Counted from the stretch's first letter, positions 8,732-16,967 are shown. The stretch: 64,000 nucleotides of DNA from Mucilaginibacter pineti (GCF_900101875.1 NZ_FNAI01000011.1:62001-126000); one strand, 5' to 3'. Program-made: numbers and translations. Notes: a model not told the origin generated them from the sequence alone.

Positions 8732-9415
8732 TTAATTCACTGCTCTTGTCCATTCTCTGCAACCGCAGTCGTTGCAACTATCATTTTCACTAGTTTGCTG
8801 TACCATTCCGCAACTGCGGCATGCCATCAAATCTTGATCTTCGGTTTGCATAGTTTGGATCTTTGAATCGTCTGGCGGCAGGACGGAAAGACCGGGTTTA
8901 GGCTCAGCGGCCGAAAAGATGGAATACATACCACTGGCTTCCAGGTACATTCTTTCCACTAAGCCCAGGTTATAAATCTTTTGGTTGCGCAGCTGCGCAA
9001 ATATCTGTTGCCTCGAAACACGGAATTTCTTTAGTTCGTCAAGTTGTAAAACCCCGTCTTTTATCAACGTACCTGGACGGCCTTGGGTAAGCTCCTCAAA
9101 ATGACTGTTTAATACGCCGATATAGCTAATACCACGTTGGAAAGCTAACGCGCACAGCAGCAACAGGAAACCTGCCAAGATACCGTGGTCAGGCAGCTGC
9201 ATCGAAGCGGAAACGATGGCACCAAGGGTAAGCATGACCGATAACTCCATAATGGTCAGTTGCCCGCTCATCCGCTTACCAAGCCAGCGCAGTGTATATA
9301 AAAGAAAAATATAGATGATTAACGTGCGAATAAACACTTCCAGCAAAAAAAAGGGCGGGGCTTCCCCAAACAGGATGCGCGCCCAATCATACAAACGGAT
9401 ATCCTCTTTTTTCAT
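8732..9415 (-). CDS. DUF421 (YetF-like) membrane protein with C-terminal zinc ribbon, tandem paralogue
   Basis: A 227-residue protein with the same layout as its downstream neighbour: N-terminal MKKEDIRLYDWARILFGEAP, about three membrane helices with LRWLGKRMSGQLT after the first, a cytoplasmic DUF421 domain (LIKDGVLQLDELKKFRVSRQQ), and a terminal CRSCG...CNDCG knuckle. Tandem duplication is evident. The pair may form a hetero-oligomer (inference). It is preceded by a 55-aa lipoprotein gene on the same strand, about 40 bp away. No function is assigned to this family beyond membrane association and links to stress or sporulation in some bacteria. Confidence 0.88.
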   Translation of the reverse strand: MKKEDIRLYDWARILFGEAPPFFLLEVFIRTLIIYIFLLYTLRWLGKRMSGQLTIMELSVMLTLGAIVSASMQLPDHGILAGFLLLLCALAFQRGISYIGVLNSHFEELTQGRPGTLIKDGVLQLDELKKFRVSRQQIFAQLRNQKIYNLGLVERMYLEASGMYSIFSAAEPKPGLSVLPPDDSKIQTMQTEDQDLMACRSCGMVQQTSENDSCNDCGCREWTRAVN

Positions 9416-9453
9416 AGACCAGCAGGTAGTTCAAGTACATTACTTTTCTAAAC

Positions 9454-9621
9454 TTAATTTTTTCCGCGAAACATCGAAATGATCCAGATAACAATGGCAA
9501 TAACAATGATTACAGCGATGATGCCGACAACCGCACCGGCCTTAAAGATGCCGGCGATAGCATCACAGCTGCTGAACAGCAAGCACAGGCTTAGAAACAG
9601 GAGTATATTTAATTTTTTCAT
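9454..9621 (-). CDS. Tiny lipoprotein with one membrane helix
   Basis: A 55-residue protein starting MKKLNILLFLSLCLLFSSCD: a signal peptide with lipobox FSSC, followed by AIAGIFKAGAVVG and a long hydrophobic stretch rich in I, V and A, ending FRGKN. Similar small Bacteroidota proteins are often mislabelled as phosphatidate cytidylyltransferase in databases; the sequence gives no support for that enzyme. It is probably a membrane-anchored stress peptide in the same operon as the two DUF421 genes. It starts 109 bp from the divergent 738-aa gene, so the promoters of both directions lie between them. Confidence 0.8.
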   Translation of the reverse strand: MKKLNILLFLSLCLLFSSCDAIAGIFKAGAVVGIIAVIIVIAIVIWIISMFRGKN

Positions 9622-9729
9622 ATAACGATATTTTTTAATTAAAAACTAAAAATAAAAAGCAATGTTTTAATAATTATTTCATAGCCCATACACTCTATAG
9701 TTTTAAATTTTAGTAAATCGAATTTACCT

Positions 9730-11946
9730 ATGAAACCCTATTCACCCTGGTTATTGAATACAAATGCCATGCTCAATGAAGCCGGAAAAAAACCACTTTA
9801 TGAAACAACGGCTAATGGTTACCGCTTTGGCGTTTATGACCTTGCAGACAGTTGCTGGCTGGTCGCCAACTGGCCAGGAGGCAGCCGGATAGCTTTTCGT
9901 TTAGCCTATTCACCTAATGATCAGCTGGATATCAACATCAATGAAAAACAAAATGGGCTTGTAATCCAGATCAGTTCAATGATCGGAAAATATGAAGTGA
10001 CAGTAGAGTTACCAAATGAAACCTGTCCCGTTTTGCGGTATACAACCACCCTGACCACAGCTGCTCCGTTACTGTTTCCGTTCTGGCCGCGCGATATTGT
10101 GCCGCTGGGTACTTCAAGCAATGATCTGCTGGCTGAAGGCGAGATCCTGGTTAAACAAGTGGGCACGCGTTCCGGCCAGCTGTATATAAAACTGACCAGA
10201 CCTAAGGCGGGTTCGTTTCTTTACCTACAGAACTTAACCGCGCTGGCCGATTATAATGAAGCCACGGAAACTTCGGCAGCGGAAACTGTTGGTGGTGAAT
10301 GGCCGGAAGTGGGTTTCGCACTTCCTCCGACTGTTAAAAACAAACCGCTGGAAGCAGGTAAAAGCTATGTACTTAGCGATGCTATAGTCGCATTTTCTGA
10401 AGAGGTTGCTGCTGAGGAAGTGGCGATGACCAAGCAGTATCTGGATCTGTTGGCGGCCGTTTACCTGGCCATGCCTAAACCGGCAACGAATTATAAACAC
10501 TGGCCGGATATCCTGCAAAAAGGCTTGACCGACTTAATCGACAGTCCCGGCTGTTGGTCGCAGGTGGACGGCAATCATTATTTTAACGCGTATGTATGCG
10601 ATTATGCCACCCCTCCGGAGATCATGGTACAATTGGCGGTGCTACTGCCTTTGCTGGACTATGTAGAATGGAACGATGCGCAATTGATGGTGATGAAAAA
10701 GATCAAGGATGGGCTGCCGGCTTTTTATGATGAAAAACTTAAGACCATTGTGCGCTGGCACCCCAAACTGGCGGACAAACTGAAAGGAGAAGAAGAACAA
10801 AAAGAGCCGATGACCATGGATTCCTGGTACCTGCATCATCCGCTGTTGAACCTGTCGCGGCTTGCGCTCAAAGGCGACGAGGCGGCGAAAAAGCTGTTCC
10901 TGGATTCGTTGGATTTTTCTATCAAAGTAGCTCATCATTTTAATTACCAGTGGCCGGTATTTTATAAGCTGGATACCCTGGAAGTGCTAAAAGCCGAAAC
11001 GCAGCCAGGCAAGGGCGGGGAGAAAGACGTGCCCGGTTTGTATGCACATGTGATGCTGCAGGCCTGGGAGCTAACGGGTGAAAAGCGCTACCTGGCGGAA
11101 GCCGAAAAGTCGGCGCAAAAGCTGATCGGGCTGGGTTTTGAGCTGTTCTACCAGGCGAACAATACTGCCTTTTCGGCGGGCGCCATCTTACGCTTATACA
11201 AAGTTAACAAAAAGGAAATCTATAAAGACCTGAGTTACTTATGCTTGGCCAATATTTTCCGGAACGTTCGGCTCTGGGATTGTAACTACGGTTATGGAAA
11301 AAACTTCCCGTCCTTTTTTACGCTGTTCCCACTGAATGATGCGCCATACTCAGCAGTTTACGAAGAGCAGGAAGTTTTTTGTGCGTTGCATGATTACCTG
11401 CGGCATGCGGAAGATGTCGACCTTCATCCATCGGTACGCTTACTTGTCGCGGAATATATCCGTTACTTGGTAGACAGGGCCAGTTATTATTACCCTACCA
11501 TGCTGCCCAAAGAAATGCTCCAGGACAAGCCGAAGATAGGTGAAGTTGACCCTAATCTCTGGATCGCATTGGAAGACCTACAGGACGGCTGGGAAAAAAG
11601 CGGCCAGGTTGGCCAGGAAGTCTACGGCGCTGGTAACGCCTTTGGTATTTTGCCGCGGCATTATATGCAGGCGCAGGATGCAGGCCTGATGATCTACACT
11701 GATTACCCAAGTTATGGTTTTTCGGCAAAGGTCAAACAACGTGTGCATTTCCGCCTGGCCGGTGATGGGCGGCTAAATTGCCACCTGATGATAGTTAAGA
11801 CCGGGCCCGCGAAACTACCGGAAGTAGTGGTGACACTTAAGGGCAACAAGGAACCGTTAAGCGGGAAAAAAGTGGCCAACGGTAACCTTGAATACGAGGT
11901 GCCTGGTAATGCAGAACTAATTATTCACTGGAACCATGGAAAGTAA
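9730..11946 (+). CDS. Unrecognised 738-aa protein, possibly a carbohydrate-active (alpha/alpha)6 fold
   Basis: The family is not recognised. There is no signal peptide, so it should be cytoplasmic. The N-terminal third looks beta-rich (VANWPGGSRIAFRLAYSP). The middle and C-terminal parts contain repeated helical segments such as MLQAWELTGEKRYLAEAEKS and aromatic loops (WDCNYGYGKNFPSFF), reminiscent of six-hairpin glycosidases or lyases. The last 80 residues return to beta structure. A GGSR-type N-terminal sandwich plus helical toroid would fit a glycan-processing enzyme, but no catalytic motif could be fixed. It leads a plus-strand operon; the next gene overlaps its end by 11 bp. The start context TTTACCTATG is shared with several genes in the window. 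Confidence 0.8.
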   Translation: MKPYSPWLLNTNAMLNEAGKKPLYETTANGYRFGVYDLADSCWLVANWPGGSRIAFRLAYSPNDQLDININEKQNGLVIQISSMIGKYEVTVELPNETCPVLRYTTTLTTAAPLLFPFWPRDIVPLGTSSNDLLAEGEILVKQVGTRSGQLYIKLTRPKAGSFLYLQNLTALADYNEATETSAAETVGGEWPEVGFALPPTVKNKPLEAGKSYVLSDAIVAFSEEVAAEEVAMTKQYLDLLAAVYLAMPKPATNYKHWPDILQKGLTDLIDSPGCWSQVDGNHYFNAYVCDYATPPEIMVQLAVLLPLLDYVEWNDAQLMVMKKIKDGLPAFYDEKLKTIVRWHPKLADKLKGEEEQKEPMTMDSWYLHHPLLNLSRLALKGDEAAKKLFLDSLDFSIKVAHHFNYQWPVFYKLDTLEVLKAETQPGKGGEKDVPGLYAHVMLQAWELTGEKRYLAEAEKSAQKLIGLGFELFYQANNTAFSAGAILRLYKVNKKEIYKDLSYLCLANIFRNVRLWDCNYGYGKNFPSFFTLFPLNDAPYSAVYEEQEVFCALHDYLRHAEDVDLHPSVRLLVAEYIRYLVDRASYYYPTMLPKEMLQDKPKIGEVDPNLWIALEDLQDGWEKSGQVGQEVYGAGNAFGILPRHYMQAQDAGLMIYTDYPSYGFSAKVKQRVHFRLAGDGRLNCHLMIVKTGPAKLPEVVVTLKGNKEPLSGKKVANGNLEYEVPGNAELIIHWNHGK

Positions 11947-12418
11947 GATCGAAACCTGCGGCAAGCTGATGGCGAAAAAAGGCCTGACCATTGCCTTTGC
12001 GGAAAGCGCGACGGCAGGCTGGCTCTGTTCAGAATTTGCATTGACCGAAGCCTCGGGCCAAGTCCTACAGGGCGGCTTCACCTGTTATAATGCAGATTTG
12101 AAAGTTTCGCTACTGAAAGTGCCCCAGAGCATGATTGATGAGTTCACGCCGGAATCCATGGAAGTGACCAGCGAAATGGCTTACCGCTTACCTGCTTTGA
12201 TCCCAGCGGATATCCATGTAGCGGTCACAGGCCTGACAACGCCGGGCGGGAGTGAAACGCCCGAAAAACCCGTGGGGACTATGTTTGTCTTTGCGCTTAT
12301 TCGCGGTAATACCGCCAGCTTCCGGAAAGTATTTGACGGCTCCTGCGAAGAGATCATCCATCAAACGATCCGGGCAACCGCAGAATTATTAATTACCGAA
12401 CTCAACCGTTTAAGATGA
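11936..12418 (+). CDS. pncC: CinA C-terminal-type nicotinamide-nucleotide amidase
   Basis: A 160-residue stand-alone CinA C-terminal domain. The family deamidates nicotinamide mononucleotide to nicotinate mononucleotide in NAD salvage. Typical segments are TIAFAESATAGWLCSEF near the N-terminus and VTGLTTPGGSETPEKPVGTMFVF in the centre. The length matches PncC proteins lacking the N-terminal MoCF domain. The ATG overlaps the end of the 738-aa gene by 11 bp and its own stop overlaps the next ATG (ATGA), so translation is probably coupled. Assignment to the family is firm; the exact substrate is by analogy. Confidence 0.9.
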   Translation: MESKIETCGKLMAKKGLTIAFAESATAGWLCSEFALTEASGQVLQGGFTCYNADLKVSLLKVPQSMIDEFTPESMEVTSEMAYRLPALIPADIHVAVTGLTTPGGSETPEKPVGTMFVFALIRGNTASFRKVFDGSCEEIIHQTIRATAELLITELNRLR

Positions 12419-12867
12419 AAAAGAAACCAAACTTTTTTGAGCGCTTCTCCAACTGGGCGACCACGGCAACCGGGAGTTCAGCGGCATTTATAATTGCCGC
12501 ACTGACGATCCTGGTCTGGGCGGTGACCGGCCCGGTCTTTCAATATTCGGAAACCTGGCAACTGATCATCAACACAGGCACAACTATCGTTACTTTCCTG
12601 ATGGTATTCCTGATCCAGAAAGCGCAGAACAAAGATTCCAAAGCAGTCCATTTGAAACTCAATGAGTTGCTGGCCTCGCATGAAGGCACGAGTAACCGCA
12701 TGGTCAATATAGAAGACCTTACCGAAGAAGAGTTGGACCATCTGTATAAATTCTATATCCGGCTTTCGGAGCTGGCGCAGAAGGAAAACGACCTCACCCA
12801 GACGCATTCGATTGATGCGGCTGAAGCGAATAACCAGCAAAAGACTAAACGATACCATAAAAAATGA
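12415..12867 (+). CDS. Low-affinity iron permease-family membrane protein
   Basis: A 150-residue protein with a conserved cytoplasmic start FFERFSNWATTATGSSAAF, two hydrophobic helices (residues about 22-42 and 50-68), the linker FLIQKAQNKDSKAVHLKLNELL, and an amphipathic C-terminal region beginning NIEDLTEEELDHL. This matches the short bacterial relatives of fungal Fet4-like low-affinity iron permeases. Whether these short proteins transport iron is not established. The gene overlaps pncC by 4 bp and ppa by 4 bp, so it is in the middle of a tightly packed operon. Confidence 0.85.
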   Translation: MKKKPNFFERFSNWATTATGSSAAFIIAALTILVWAVTGPVFQYSETWQLIINTGTTIVTFLMVFLIQKAQNKDSKAVHLKLNELLASHEGTSNRMVNIEDLTEEELDHLYKFYIRLSELAQKENDLTQTHSIDAAEANNQQKTKRYHKK

Positions 12868-13352
12868 GTAAACAAAAAGAACAATCGATCACCGTGCTAA
12901 TCGAATCGCCCAAAGGCTACCGGCAGAAATTTGATTATGAACCAGAAAGCGGTCGTATCAAACTAAGCAAGCTCTTGCCGGAGGGACTGATGTTCCCCTT
13001 TGATTTCGGAATGATCCCGGAAACCAAAGGCGAGGACGGCGACCCGTTGGATATTATCGTCCTGGCGGAAACTGGTACCTTTCCGGGTTGCCTGGTGGAC
13101 TGCCGCCTCATTGGTGCACTGACGGCCGACCAAACGGAACGTGACGGCAAACAAATACGCAACGACCGCTATATCGGCGTTTCTGAGGTATCGCGCCAGT
13201 TTGCGAATATAAAAACGCTGAGCGATCTGCCGCAAGATATCCTGCCGCAGCTCGAAGCTTTTTTTGAAAATTACAATACACAAGCGGGCAAAAAGTTCCG
13301 GGTACTGGAAAGACTGGAGACAGAAGCGGCTTACAAATTACTCAATAAATGA
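12864..13352 (+). CDS. ppa: Inorganic pyrophosphatase (class I)
   Basis: A 162-residue soluble pyrophosphatase hydrolysing PPi to two phosphates, pulling biosynthetic reactions forward. The signature DGDPLDIIVL (from about residue 57) supplies the metal-binding aspartates; FDFGMIPETKGEDGD and GVSEVSRQFANI are also family-typical. It is slightly shorter than the E. coli enzyme and looks complete. The start overlaps the upstream permease-like gene and the stop overlaps the next small gene (ATGA). A second PPase elsewhere in the genome would be expected if this is an accessory stress copy (inference). Confidence 0.94.
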   Translation: MSKQKEQSITVLIESPKGYRQKFDYEPESGRIKLSKLLPEGLMFPFDFGMIPETKGEDGDPLDIIVLAETGTFPGCLVDCRLIGALTADQTERDGKQIRNDRYIGVSEVSRQFANIKTLSDLPQDILPQLEAFFENYNTQAGKKFRVLERLETEAAYKLLNK

Positions 13353-13474
13353 AAATAACATTGGTTTTTTTATTCATCACTATACTTCTTGCGGCAGGCG
13401 TTTGGTTTGCGTGGCGAAAGCCGGCAACTAAAGTTAAACCAGCGACCGTTTGCGGTCGGCCCATAAAAAATTAA
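13349..13474 (+). CDS. 41-aa single-helix membrane protein
   Basis: The frame opens MKITLVFLFITILLAAGVWFAW, a single hydrophobic helix, and continues with a basic tail RKPATKVKPATV ending RPIKN. The ATG overlaps the ppa stop (ATGA) and the stop lies 4 bp before the DUF421 gene, so the spacing is that of a true operon member. No homologue is recognised. It may be a subunit or regulator of the neighbouring membrane proteins (inference). Confidence 0.6.
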   Translation: MKITLVFLFITILLAAGVWFAWRKPATKVKPATVCGRPIKN

Positions 13475-13478
13475 AACT

Positions 13479-13967
13479 ATGGAAAATCTGTTGTACACTG
13501 TTTTTGGACAAGGTAAAGACCTTAACGCGCTGCAGATGAGCAGCCGGGGCATCATCGTTTTTTTTATCGCCCTTATCCTGATCCGCATATCGGGCCGCCG
13601 TTCCTTCGGGGTACGGACGCCGCTGGATAACATCATCAGTATTTCGCTCGGTGCTATCATGAGCCGGGCCGTGGTGGGCGCTTCGGCTTTTGTCCCTGTC
13701 ATTGTATGCTGTTTCGTGATCGTGTTGCTCCACCGGTTGTTCGGCTGGTTGATTGCGCACAGTAAACGGTTCGGCCGCTGGGTGGAAGGGCAAAAGATTC
13801 CGCTGTTCCGTAACGGTGAATTCGATCATGACCGAATGAAACGTGCGCTGGTTTGCCAGGAAGACATCATGCAGGGTGTACGAAAATCCGCGCTGACGGA
13901 TGACATGAACAAGATCGATCAGGTCTTTATGGAACGAAATGGTGATATCAGCGCCATCAAAAAATAA
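13479..13967 (+). CDS. DUF421 (YetF-like) membrane protein, short form
   Basis: A 162-residue member of the DUF421 family. Two to three N-terminal helices (IIVFFIALILIRISGRRSFG; FVPVIVCCFVIVLLHRLFG) are followed by the soluble domain with GQKIPLFRNGEFDHDRMKRAL and a C-terminal VFMERNGDISAI strand. Unlike the two copies at 8-9.4 kb it has no cysteine knuckle. It ends the operon that begins at 9730. Three DUF421 proteins within 6 kb is unusual; they are diverged from each other and not simple recent duplicates. Confidence 0.88.
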   Translation: MENLLYTVFGQGKDLNALQMSSRGIIVFFIALILIRISGRRSFGVRTPLDNIISISLGAIMSRAVVGASAFVPVIVCCFVIVLLHRLFGWLIAHSKRFGRWVEGQKIPLFRNGEFDHDRMKRALVCQEDIMQGVRKSALTDDMNKIDQVFMERNGDISAIKK

Positions 13968-14033
13968 ACACTGTTTGGAACGGGAATTGTAGTCTACCAA
14001 CACAAATAAATAATTATAAAAAATCTAACTATT

Positions 14034-14591
14034 ATGGCTACAAAAGCAAACAAAAAAGTGGCTACAGCAGCTGTTAGTCGCTCACCGGAAGCCCAAAGTG
14101 CTTTAAAAGAATTATTCGTTGATGAATTGAAAGATATTTACTGGGCCGAGAAGCATTTGGCTTCCGCTTTGCCTAAAATGATCAAAGGAGCAACCTCGGA
14201 AGATCTCAAACAAACCATTGCCAATCACCTGGAAGAGACCAAGAACCACGTGACTCGTTTGGAAGGCGTATTCGAATCGGTTGGCGAAAAAGCCGCCGCT
14301 AAAAAGTGCCTGGCGATGGAGGGTTTGCTGAAGGAAGCTACCGAACTGCTATCCGATACCGATAATGGCACCGAGGTGCGTGATGTGGCGATCATTTCTG
14401 CCGCTCAAAAAGTGGAACATTATGAGATCGCCTCCTATGGAACGCTGCGTACCCTGGCCGGAACATTAGGGTACAGCGAAGCACAGGGAATGCTGGACGA
14501 GACACTCGCCGAAGAAAAGAATGCGGACGGCCTGCTGACCAAGGTAGCCGAAAATTACGTGAACGAAGCCGCTGCTGCGGAAGTTGAATAA
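14034..14591 (+). CDS. Ferritin-like DUF892 (YciE-type) protein, copy 1
   Basis: A 185-residue helical protein of the DUF892/YciE family. Candidate di-metal ligands are intact: YWAEKHL, HLEETKNH, KVEHYEIASY and LAEEKNAD. A basic alanine-rich N-terminal tail (MATKANKKVATAAV) precedes the bundle and could bind DNA or membrane. Members of the family are induced by general stress, but no enzyme activity is established. The gene is 66 bp after the DUF421 gene and is followed 14 bp later by a strong terminator, so it ends a transcript. Compare with the second copy at 58625, whose ligands are largely lost. Confidence 0.92.
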   Translation: MATKANKKVATAAVSRSPEAQSALKELFVDELKDIYWAEKHLASALPKMIKGATSEDLKQTIANHLEETKNHVTRLEGVFESVGEKAAAKKCLAMEGLLKEATELLSDTDNGTEVRDVAIISAAQKVEHYEIASYGTLRTLAGTLGYSEAQGMLDETLAEEKNADGLLTKVAENYVNEAAAAEVE

Positions 14592-14604
14592 ATTAGACAT
14601 GGAG

Positions 14605-14628
14605 AAGGCCGCGAATGCGGCCTTTTTT
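14605..14628 (+). terminator. Intrinsic terminator after the DUF892 gene
   Basis: A perfect 8-bp stem AAGGCCGC/GCGGCCTT with a GAAT loop runs directly into a T tract. It lies 14 bp after the DUF892 stop and is the strongest terminator in the window. It also overlaps the 5' end of a longer possible frame starting at 14584, which argues that the next gene really starts at 14632. Confidence 0.9.
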
Positions 14629-14631
14629 AAT

Positions 14632-14964
14632 ATGGAACCATTATACTTTAAACTCAGTTCAGCGCAAAAGCTGATGATCATCCCGGATACACTGGCGCAT
14701 TTGGATGGCCATCCGGTGATTACTCAAACTTACAGCCTCTTCAAAGACACGGATACCGGAAATCCGTTGATCGCCCGCAGTAAAGAAAACAGCCTACACC
14801 TGGAAGAAATCAATGATCCCAATTATTTAGGACACATCGATTTTGAACTGCCGGACAAGCTGTTCAGCTACCATCCTGGCAAAATGTCGCTGGAAAATGG
14901 CGAGCTTGAGCAGGTGATCGAGTTTTTAAGTAATCACCGGGATAATCCGCAGAAATGGAATTAG
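14632..14964 (+). CDS. Hypothetical 110-aa protein
   Basis: The family is not recognised. The start MEPLYFKLSSAQKLMIIPDTL at 14632 is preferred over the ATG at 14584 because the latter would put a strong terminator hairpin inside the coding region. The protein is soluble, with no cysteine cluster or signal, and contains HIDFELPDKLFSYHPG and a C-terminal helix LEQVIEFLSNH. It starts immediately after the terminator of the preceding gene; with no room for a promoter downstream of the hairpin, expression may depend on read-through or on a promoter within the DUF892 gene. The DUF72 gene follows after 10 bp. Confidence 0.7.
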   Translation: MEPLYFKLSSAQKLMIIPDTLAHLDGHPVITQTYSLFKDTDTGNPLIARSKENSLHLEEINDPNYLGHIDFELPDKLFSYHPGKMSLENGELEQVIEFLSNHRDNPQKWN

Positions 14965-14974
14965 CACGAAAAGA

Positions 14975-15703
14975 ATGAAATGGCATATCGGTTGTTCGGG
15001 CTTTCATTATAAACATTGGAAAGGTACCTTTTACCCGGAAGGCTTGGCGCAAAAGCGATGGTTTGAATTTTATACCGCTCAGTTTGGCACGCTGGAACTG
15101 AACGTGACATTTTACCGTTTTCCACGGGGCCCGGTACTACGCGGCTGGTACGAGCGGTCACCGGAAGACTTCCGCTTTTCGGTTAAGGCACCCAAAGCGA
15201 TAACACATTTTAAGCAATTTCATGGCACCAGCGATATGCTCAGCGATTTTTACGGGACGATCCGGGAAGGATTGGGCGTTAAACTCGGCCCGGTGTTGTT
15301 CCAGTTCCCGCCGCGTTTCCATTATGAACCGGAGAGGCTTCAGCGCGTACTGGATCAGCTCGACTTGGGTTTTAATAATGTCCTGGAGTTTCGTCATACA
15401 AGCTGGTGGTGCGAAGAGGTTTATACAGCGCTGCGGCACAGAGGCCTAACTTTTTGTGGCATGAGCCACCCCGACCTACCGGCAGAACCTATAATAACTG
15501 GATCAGTAGTATATTATCGTTTTCACGGTGTGCCTGAATTGTATCGCTCGTACTATAGTGAAGAGGCGCTGGCAATTGTTGCCGATAAGATCAGGGTGGA
15601 ACCCGGTGTGAAAGAAGTGTGGTGTTATTTTAATAATGATGCGGCGGTAGCCGCTATTCCAAATGCACATACACTAATTGACCTCGCTGGTAAGATATTG
15701 TAG
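14975..15703 (+). CDS. DUF72 (YecE-like) protein
   Basis: A 242-residue TIM-barrel protein of the DUF72/YecE family. It starts MKWHIGCSGFHYKHWKGTFYP, the family hallmark, followed by LELNVTFYRFP and FRFSVKAPKAITH; the C-terminal region has YYRFHGVPELYRSYYS and VWCYFNND. The barrel resembles endonuclease IV-like folds, but no biochemical role is established. It lies 10 bp after the 110-aa gene, so the two are likely co-transcribed. The ATG at 14975 gives the conserved N-terminus directly. Confidence 0.92.
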   Translation: MKWHIGCSGFHYKHWKGTFYPEGLAQKRWFEFYTAQFGTLELNVTFYRFPRGPVLRGWYERSPEDFRFSVKAPKAITHFKQFHGTSDMLSDFYGTIREGLGVKLGPVLFQFPPRFHYEPERLQRVLDQLDLGFNNVLEFRHTSWWCEEVYTALRHRGLTFCGMSHPDLPAEPIITGSVVYYRFHGVPELYRSYYSEEALAIVADKIRVEPGVKEVWCYFNNDAAVAAIPNAHTLIDLAGKIL

Positions 15704-15783
15704 CTTTAAACAACACTGATTTACAACAAATTTTTCAATTAGACAGCAACAGTCATAGTTTGCTGCTAGGTCAAACTGCATAA

Positions 15784-16407
15784 TTATTTCAAATTAGCGC
15801 GTAACTTCACAATCGTATCGTAGTGCATTTTTAGCACCGGCAGCGTCTTATCTATAAAAGTAGCCATTTCAGGATAATGAACAACTTTTCTGGCATCCTG
15901 GAAAGCTTTAATATCTTTCTGGTGATCTGCAACCATCGCTTCAACATAAGCCCTGTCAAAGTCCGATCGATTTTTGGAGCTCAGTTGTAATTTAATTTCT
16001 CGCTCTTCTTTACCTAATGTTGCCGGCAAGGCCACTCTTTTTGCCCTGGCAATATCTTTTAATTCTTCATTGGCCTTCGAATGGTCTTTGATCATCATAG
16101 ATGCAAATTCCTTCACACCGGAATTAACGGTTTTTTGCAACGCAAGTTGAGCTAATTCAACCTCAGCCATGCCACCGTCGGCAGCCTCGACAGCGAATTT
16201 CGCATCAGGTGAACTGACTTCCCGGTCACCCCTGCCAGCTTTCTTGTTATTCAGTGAATCATAAAAATTGTTTACGCTATCAGCTTTTTCCTTACTATCC
16301 TTCGAGCCGCTGTTGCAGGCGGCGCAACATAAAACCGCAATAAATAAACCGCAAATATTAAATAACAGCGATAGGCTGTAGCGTTGAGTTTTGATTTTAT
16401 TGATCAT
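15784..16407 (-). CDS. DUF4142 lipoprotein, copy 1
   Basis: A 207-residue protein with an N-terminal hydrophobic stretch and a lipoprotein-like cysteine in LCCAACNSG, a charged linker, then the DUF4142 four-helix ferritin-like domain (about residues 65-207). Typical segments are ELAQLALQKTVNSGVKEFA, MMIKDHSKANEELKDIA, AYVEAMVADHQKDIKAFQDA and LPVLKMHYDTIV. It is expected in the periplasm or anchored in a membrane. The family is widespread in stress islands but without established activity. It is transcribed convergently to the DUF72 gene. A second intact copy lies at 53322 and a broken one at 60873. Confidence 0.9.
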   Translation of the reverse strand: MINKIKTQRYSLSLLFNICGLFIAVLCCAACNSGSKDSKEKADSVNNFYDSLNNKKAGRGDREVSSPDAKFAVEAADGGMAEVELAQLALQKTVNSGVKEFASMMIKDHSKANEELKDIARAKRVALPATLGKEEREIKLQLSSKNRSDFDRAYVEAMVADHQKDIKAFQDARKVVHYPEMATFIDKTLPVLKMHYDTIVKLRANLK

Positions 16408-16628
16408 AATGGGAGTAATTATTAATTAAATACATTAATTTATAATACAATAAAAAAGTGCATATGTTTATTTTTTTTGAATAAATACAATGCTATTCTC
16501 GCCGTTGACCTTAGGAATTAGTCAATCTTTTATTCATGATTCTATTAATGAGCTTCTAATAATTTAAAATAATAACAAATTAAGATCTTTGAACGTAAAA
16601 GCTTCAGCGTCATTTAAACAACCGGCAA

Positions 16629-16967
16629 ATGAAAACACTTGGACAAAATATACGCCTTTTAAGGCATCAAAAAGGATGGAGCCAGGAAATTGTTGCCAAA
16701 ATGCTTGACGTTTCTATTCCCGCCTATTCAAAAATAGAAACGGGCATTACGGACATCAACCTATCGAGGCTTGAACAAGTGGCGAGTGTATATGGAATAT
16801 CAACGGTTCAGTTATTAGCCCTTGGCGAAGCGAATGAGGTAGATGGGTTGAATATACTGGAAGATTTATATCAAAAACTTGCTGTAAGGGAAACAGAAGT
16901 AATAGATCTTCAAAAAAAAGTAATTGAATTATTTGAGGCAATACGTATAGGTAATGAAACTACCTGA
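16629..16967 (+). CDS. XRE-family helix-turn-helix regulator with C-terminal coiled coil
   Basis: A 112-residue DNA-binding protein. Residues 5-62 form the Cro/C1-type HTH (LGQNIRLLRHQKGWSQEIVA, then MLDVSIPAYSKIETGITDI), followed by a heptad-like helix (LEDLYQKLAVRETEVIDLQK) suited to dimerisation. It stands alone with 221 bp upstream of it. Its target is not apparent; autoregulation is common in the family. Short Bacteroidota XRE proteins of this length with a trailing coiled coil are frequent in stress loci (general knowledge). Confidence 0.88.
   Translation: MKTLGQNIRLLRHQKGWSQEIVAKMLDVSIPAYSKIETGITDINLSRLEQVASVYGISTVQLLALGEANEVDGLNILEDLYQKLAVRETEVIDLQKKVIELFEAIRIGNETT

Noticed and set aside
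9454..9621. Phosphatidate cytidylyltransferase label for the 55-aa protein
   Set aside because: The sequence shows only a lipoprotein signal and one helix; the enzyme is several hundred residues with many helices.
13434..14003. 189-aa minus-strand frame opposite the DUF421 gene
   Set aside because: Antisense to a clear DUF421 gene; no known fold.
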